Positions 63,251 to 64,000 of a DNA stretch of 64,000 bases are shown here, piece by piece (position 1 is the first letter of the stretch; each line of letters opens with the position of its first letter). Made by a program: the position numbers and the translations under genes. The stretch is from contig CP048485.1 of NCBI GenBank assembly GCA_025560025.1, positions 186,001-250,000 on the forward strand, read 5' to 3'. Source of the stretch: Agrobacterium tumefaciens (GTDB lineage: Bacteria; Pseudomonadota; Alphaproteobacteria; Rhizobiales; Rhizobiaceae). A model generated the notes under the pieces. It was not told the origin of the DNA and searched no databases. It was given only the letters and a program-made list of their open reading frames with translations.

Positions 63251-64000
63251 ATGAATATTTTCAAACGCCTTCGCCGCGTCGGCCTGCCACGCCTCATCGT
63301 CCATGCCAGCGTTCTGGTCGTCGTGCTGCTCTGGCTCCTGCCAACCCTCGGCATTCTGGTCAGCTCGCTGCGCGACAAGGACCAGATCACGGTCTCCGGC
63401 TGGTGGACGGCCTTCTCCAGTTCCGAACAGACCTCGGCGGTTCGCCTCGCCGATGCTTCGGTGCAGAAGCAGGATGGCAGCCGCTATGTCATATCAGGCA
63501 ATGTTTTCGAAAGCGGACAGGGCGGCAAGGTTGCAGCCTTCGGCGTTCGCGTACAGGAACCCACGGCGTTCAAAGCCGGCGAGGCGGCCGATATCGGTGA
63601 CGGCGAAACATTGCTCGTTAATACGGACGGCACCTATGAATACAGCAAGGCCGCGAGCTTTGAAGGTTCTCGCGGCAAGCGCGTCTATATCTCCGTCGCG
63701 ACGCCGCCCGTCTTCACACTCGATAATTATCGCACGGTCCTGACCTCGGAAGGCATCGGCCAGTCCTTCGTCAACTCACTCACCGTGGCTGTGCCGGCAA
63801 CCGTCATCCCTATCCTCATTGCCGCCTTCGCCGCCTATGCGCTGTCATGGATGAGCTTCTCCGGCCGCAATCTGCTGATTGCCATGGTGGTGGGCCTGAT
63901 CGTCGTGCCGCTGCAAATGTCGCTGATCCCGCTTCTCAGGCTCTATAATGAAATCGGCACCATCTTCGGTGTGCCGTCCAAGACCTATGCCGGCATCTGG
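63251..64000 (+). CDS. aglG: Alpha-glucoside ABC transporter permease AglG (partial, cut by window end)
   Basis: ATG 63251 directly follows the aglF stop. The frame stays open for 250 codons to the window edge. The start MNIFKRLRRVGLPRLIVHAS leads into TM1 (VLVVVLLWLLPTLGILVSSLRD). A large periplasmic loop of about 130 aa follows, then permease helices from about residue 180 (VPATVIPILIAAFAAYALSWM, then LLIAMVVGLIVVPLQMSLIPL). This large loop after TM1 is typical of the MalG/AglG kind. The EAA loop would be beyond the edge. Confidence 0.92.
   Translation, partial: MNIFKRLRRVGLPRLIVHASVLVVVLLWLLPTLGILVSSLRDKDQITVSGWWTAFSSSEQTSAVRLADASVQKQDGSRYVISGNVFESGQGGKVAAFGVRVQEPTAFKAGEAADIGDGETLLVNTDGTYEYSKAASFEGSRGKRVYISVATPPVFTLDNYRTVLTSEGIGQSFVNSLTVAVPATVIPILIAAFAAYALSWMSFSGRNLLIAMVVGLIVVPLQMSLIPLLRLYNEIGTIFGVPSKTYAGIW

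Noticed and set aside
1..64000. CRISPR array, insertion sequence, prophage or integrated island
   Set aside because: No regularly spaced direct repeats, transposase or integrase frames, or att-like duplications were seen. The tRNA-Thr gene has no repeated 3' end nearby.

Overview
The window is a stretch of an alphaproteobacterial (Rhizobiaceae) main chromosome. It most resembles the Agrobacterium tumefaciens/radiobacter group. The evidence is the gene content and order: visN-visR, three tandem flagellins beside a flgBC-fliE-flgG-flgAI-motE-flgH-fliLP operon, a divergent motA-fliMNG-flhB operon, a distant fourth flagellin, motBC-fliK, rem, flgEKL-flaF-flbT-flgD-fliQ, flhA-fliR, and then an aglR/aglEFG alpha-glucoside locus. 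I know this order from A. tumefaciens C58. The three tandem flagellins here (443, 396 and 396 aa) are longer than I recall for C58, so I infer a relative rather than C58 itself. Base composition looks even, and no insertion sequence, phage or CRISPR was seen.

Layout. 1-2.8 kb: the end of visN, visR (master flagellar regulators) and a chemoreceptor gene. 2.9-10.6 kb: housekeeping and accessory genes (a giant symporter-hybrid histidine kinase, mscL, a PLP aminotransferase, galE, a membrane-anchored unknown). 10.8-16.6 kb: a minus-strand housekeeping block, murA-DUF2948-hisD-UPF0262-LMW phosphatase-infA-maf-yacG, with a small basic protein gene upstream. 16.8 kb: tRNA-Thr(GGT). 17.1-21.5 kb: flaC, flaB, flaA, each a separate unit with its own terminator. 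21.8-31.7 kb: basal-body, ring, rod and export genes on the minus strand. 31.9-37.0 kb: motA, switch genes and flhB on the plus strand. 37.3-44.0 kb: flaD, a FliH-like gene, motB, motC, fliK and a lytic transglycosylase. 44.3-55.6 kb: rem, hook and filament-junction genes, flagellin regulators, export gate genes and several small accessory flagellar genes. 55.8-59.4 kb: a WecG/TagA-like glycosyltransferase, a Wzz/GumC-like chain-length protein and folD. 59.5-64 kb: aglR diverging from aglE-aglF-aglG (cut by the window end).

How it works together. VisN/VisR activate rem. Rem, an OmpR-type regulator, switches on the structural genes. FlaF and FlbT adjust flagellin expression after transcription. 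Three regulatory patterns stand out. (1) The flaA, flaB and flaC mRNA leaders share a CCGGAATGTCCC element that can pair with their own Shine-Dalgarno region, with a substitution in flaA that keeps the pairing. (2) A 19-base element, core TSACGCAAG, lies upstream of seven flagellar transcription units, including both sides of the flgF/motA divergent promoter. (3) Two identical AAAGCGCTTT operators sit about 157 bp apart between aglR and aglE. Other notable points are signs of gene conversion between flaA and flaB, an intrinsic terminator inside the fliG-flhB interval, a TTG start for flhB, candidate FliH, FliJ and FlgN equivalents, and two families of palindromic intergenic repeats.
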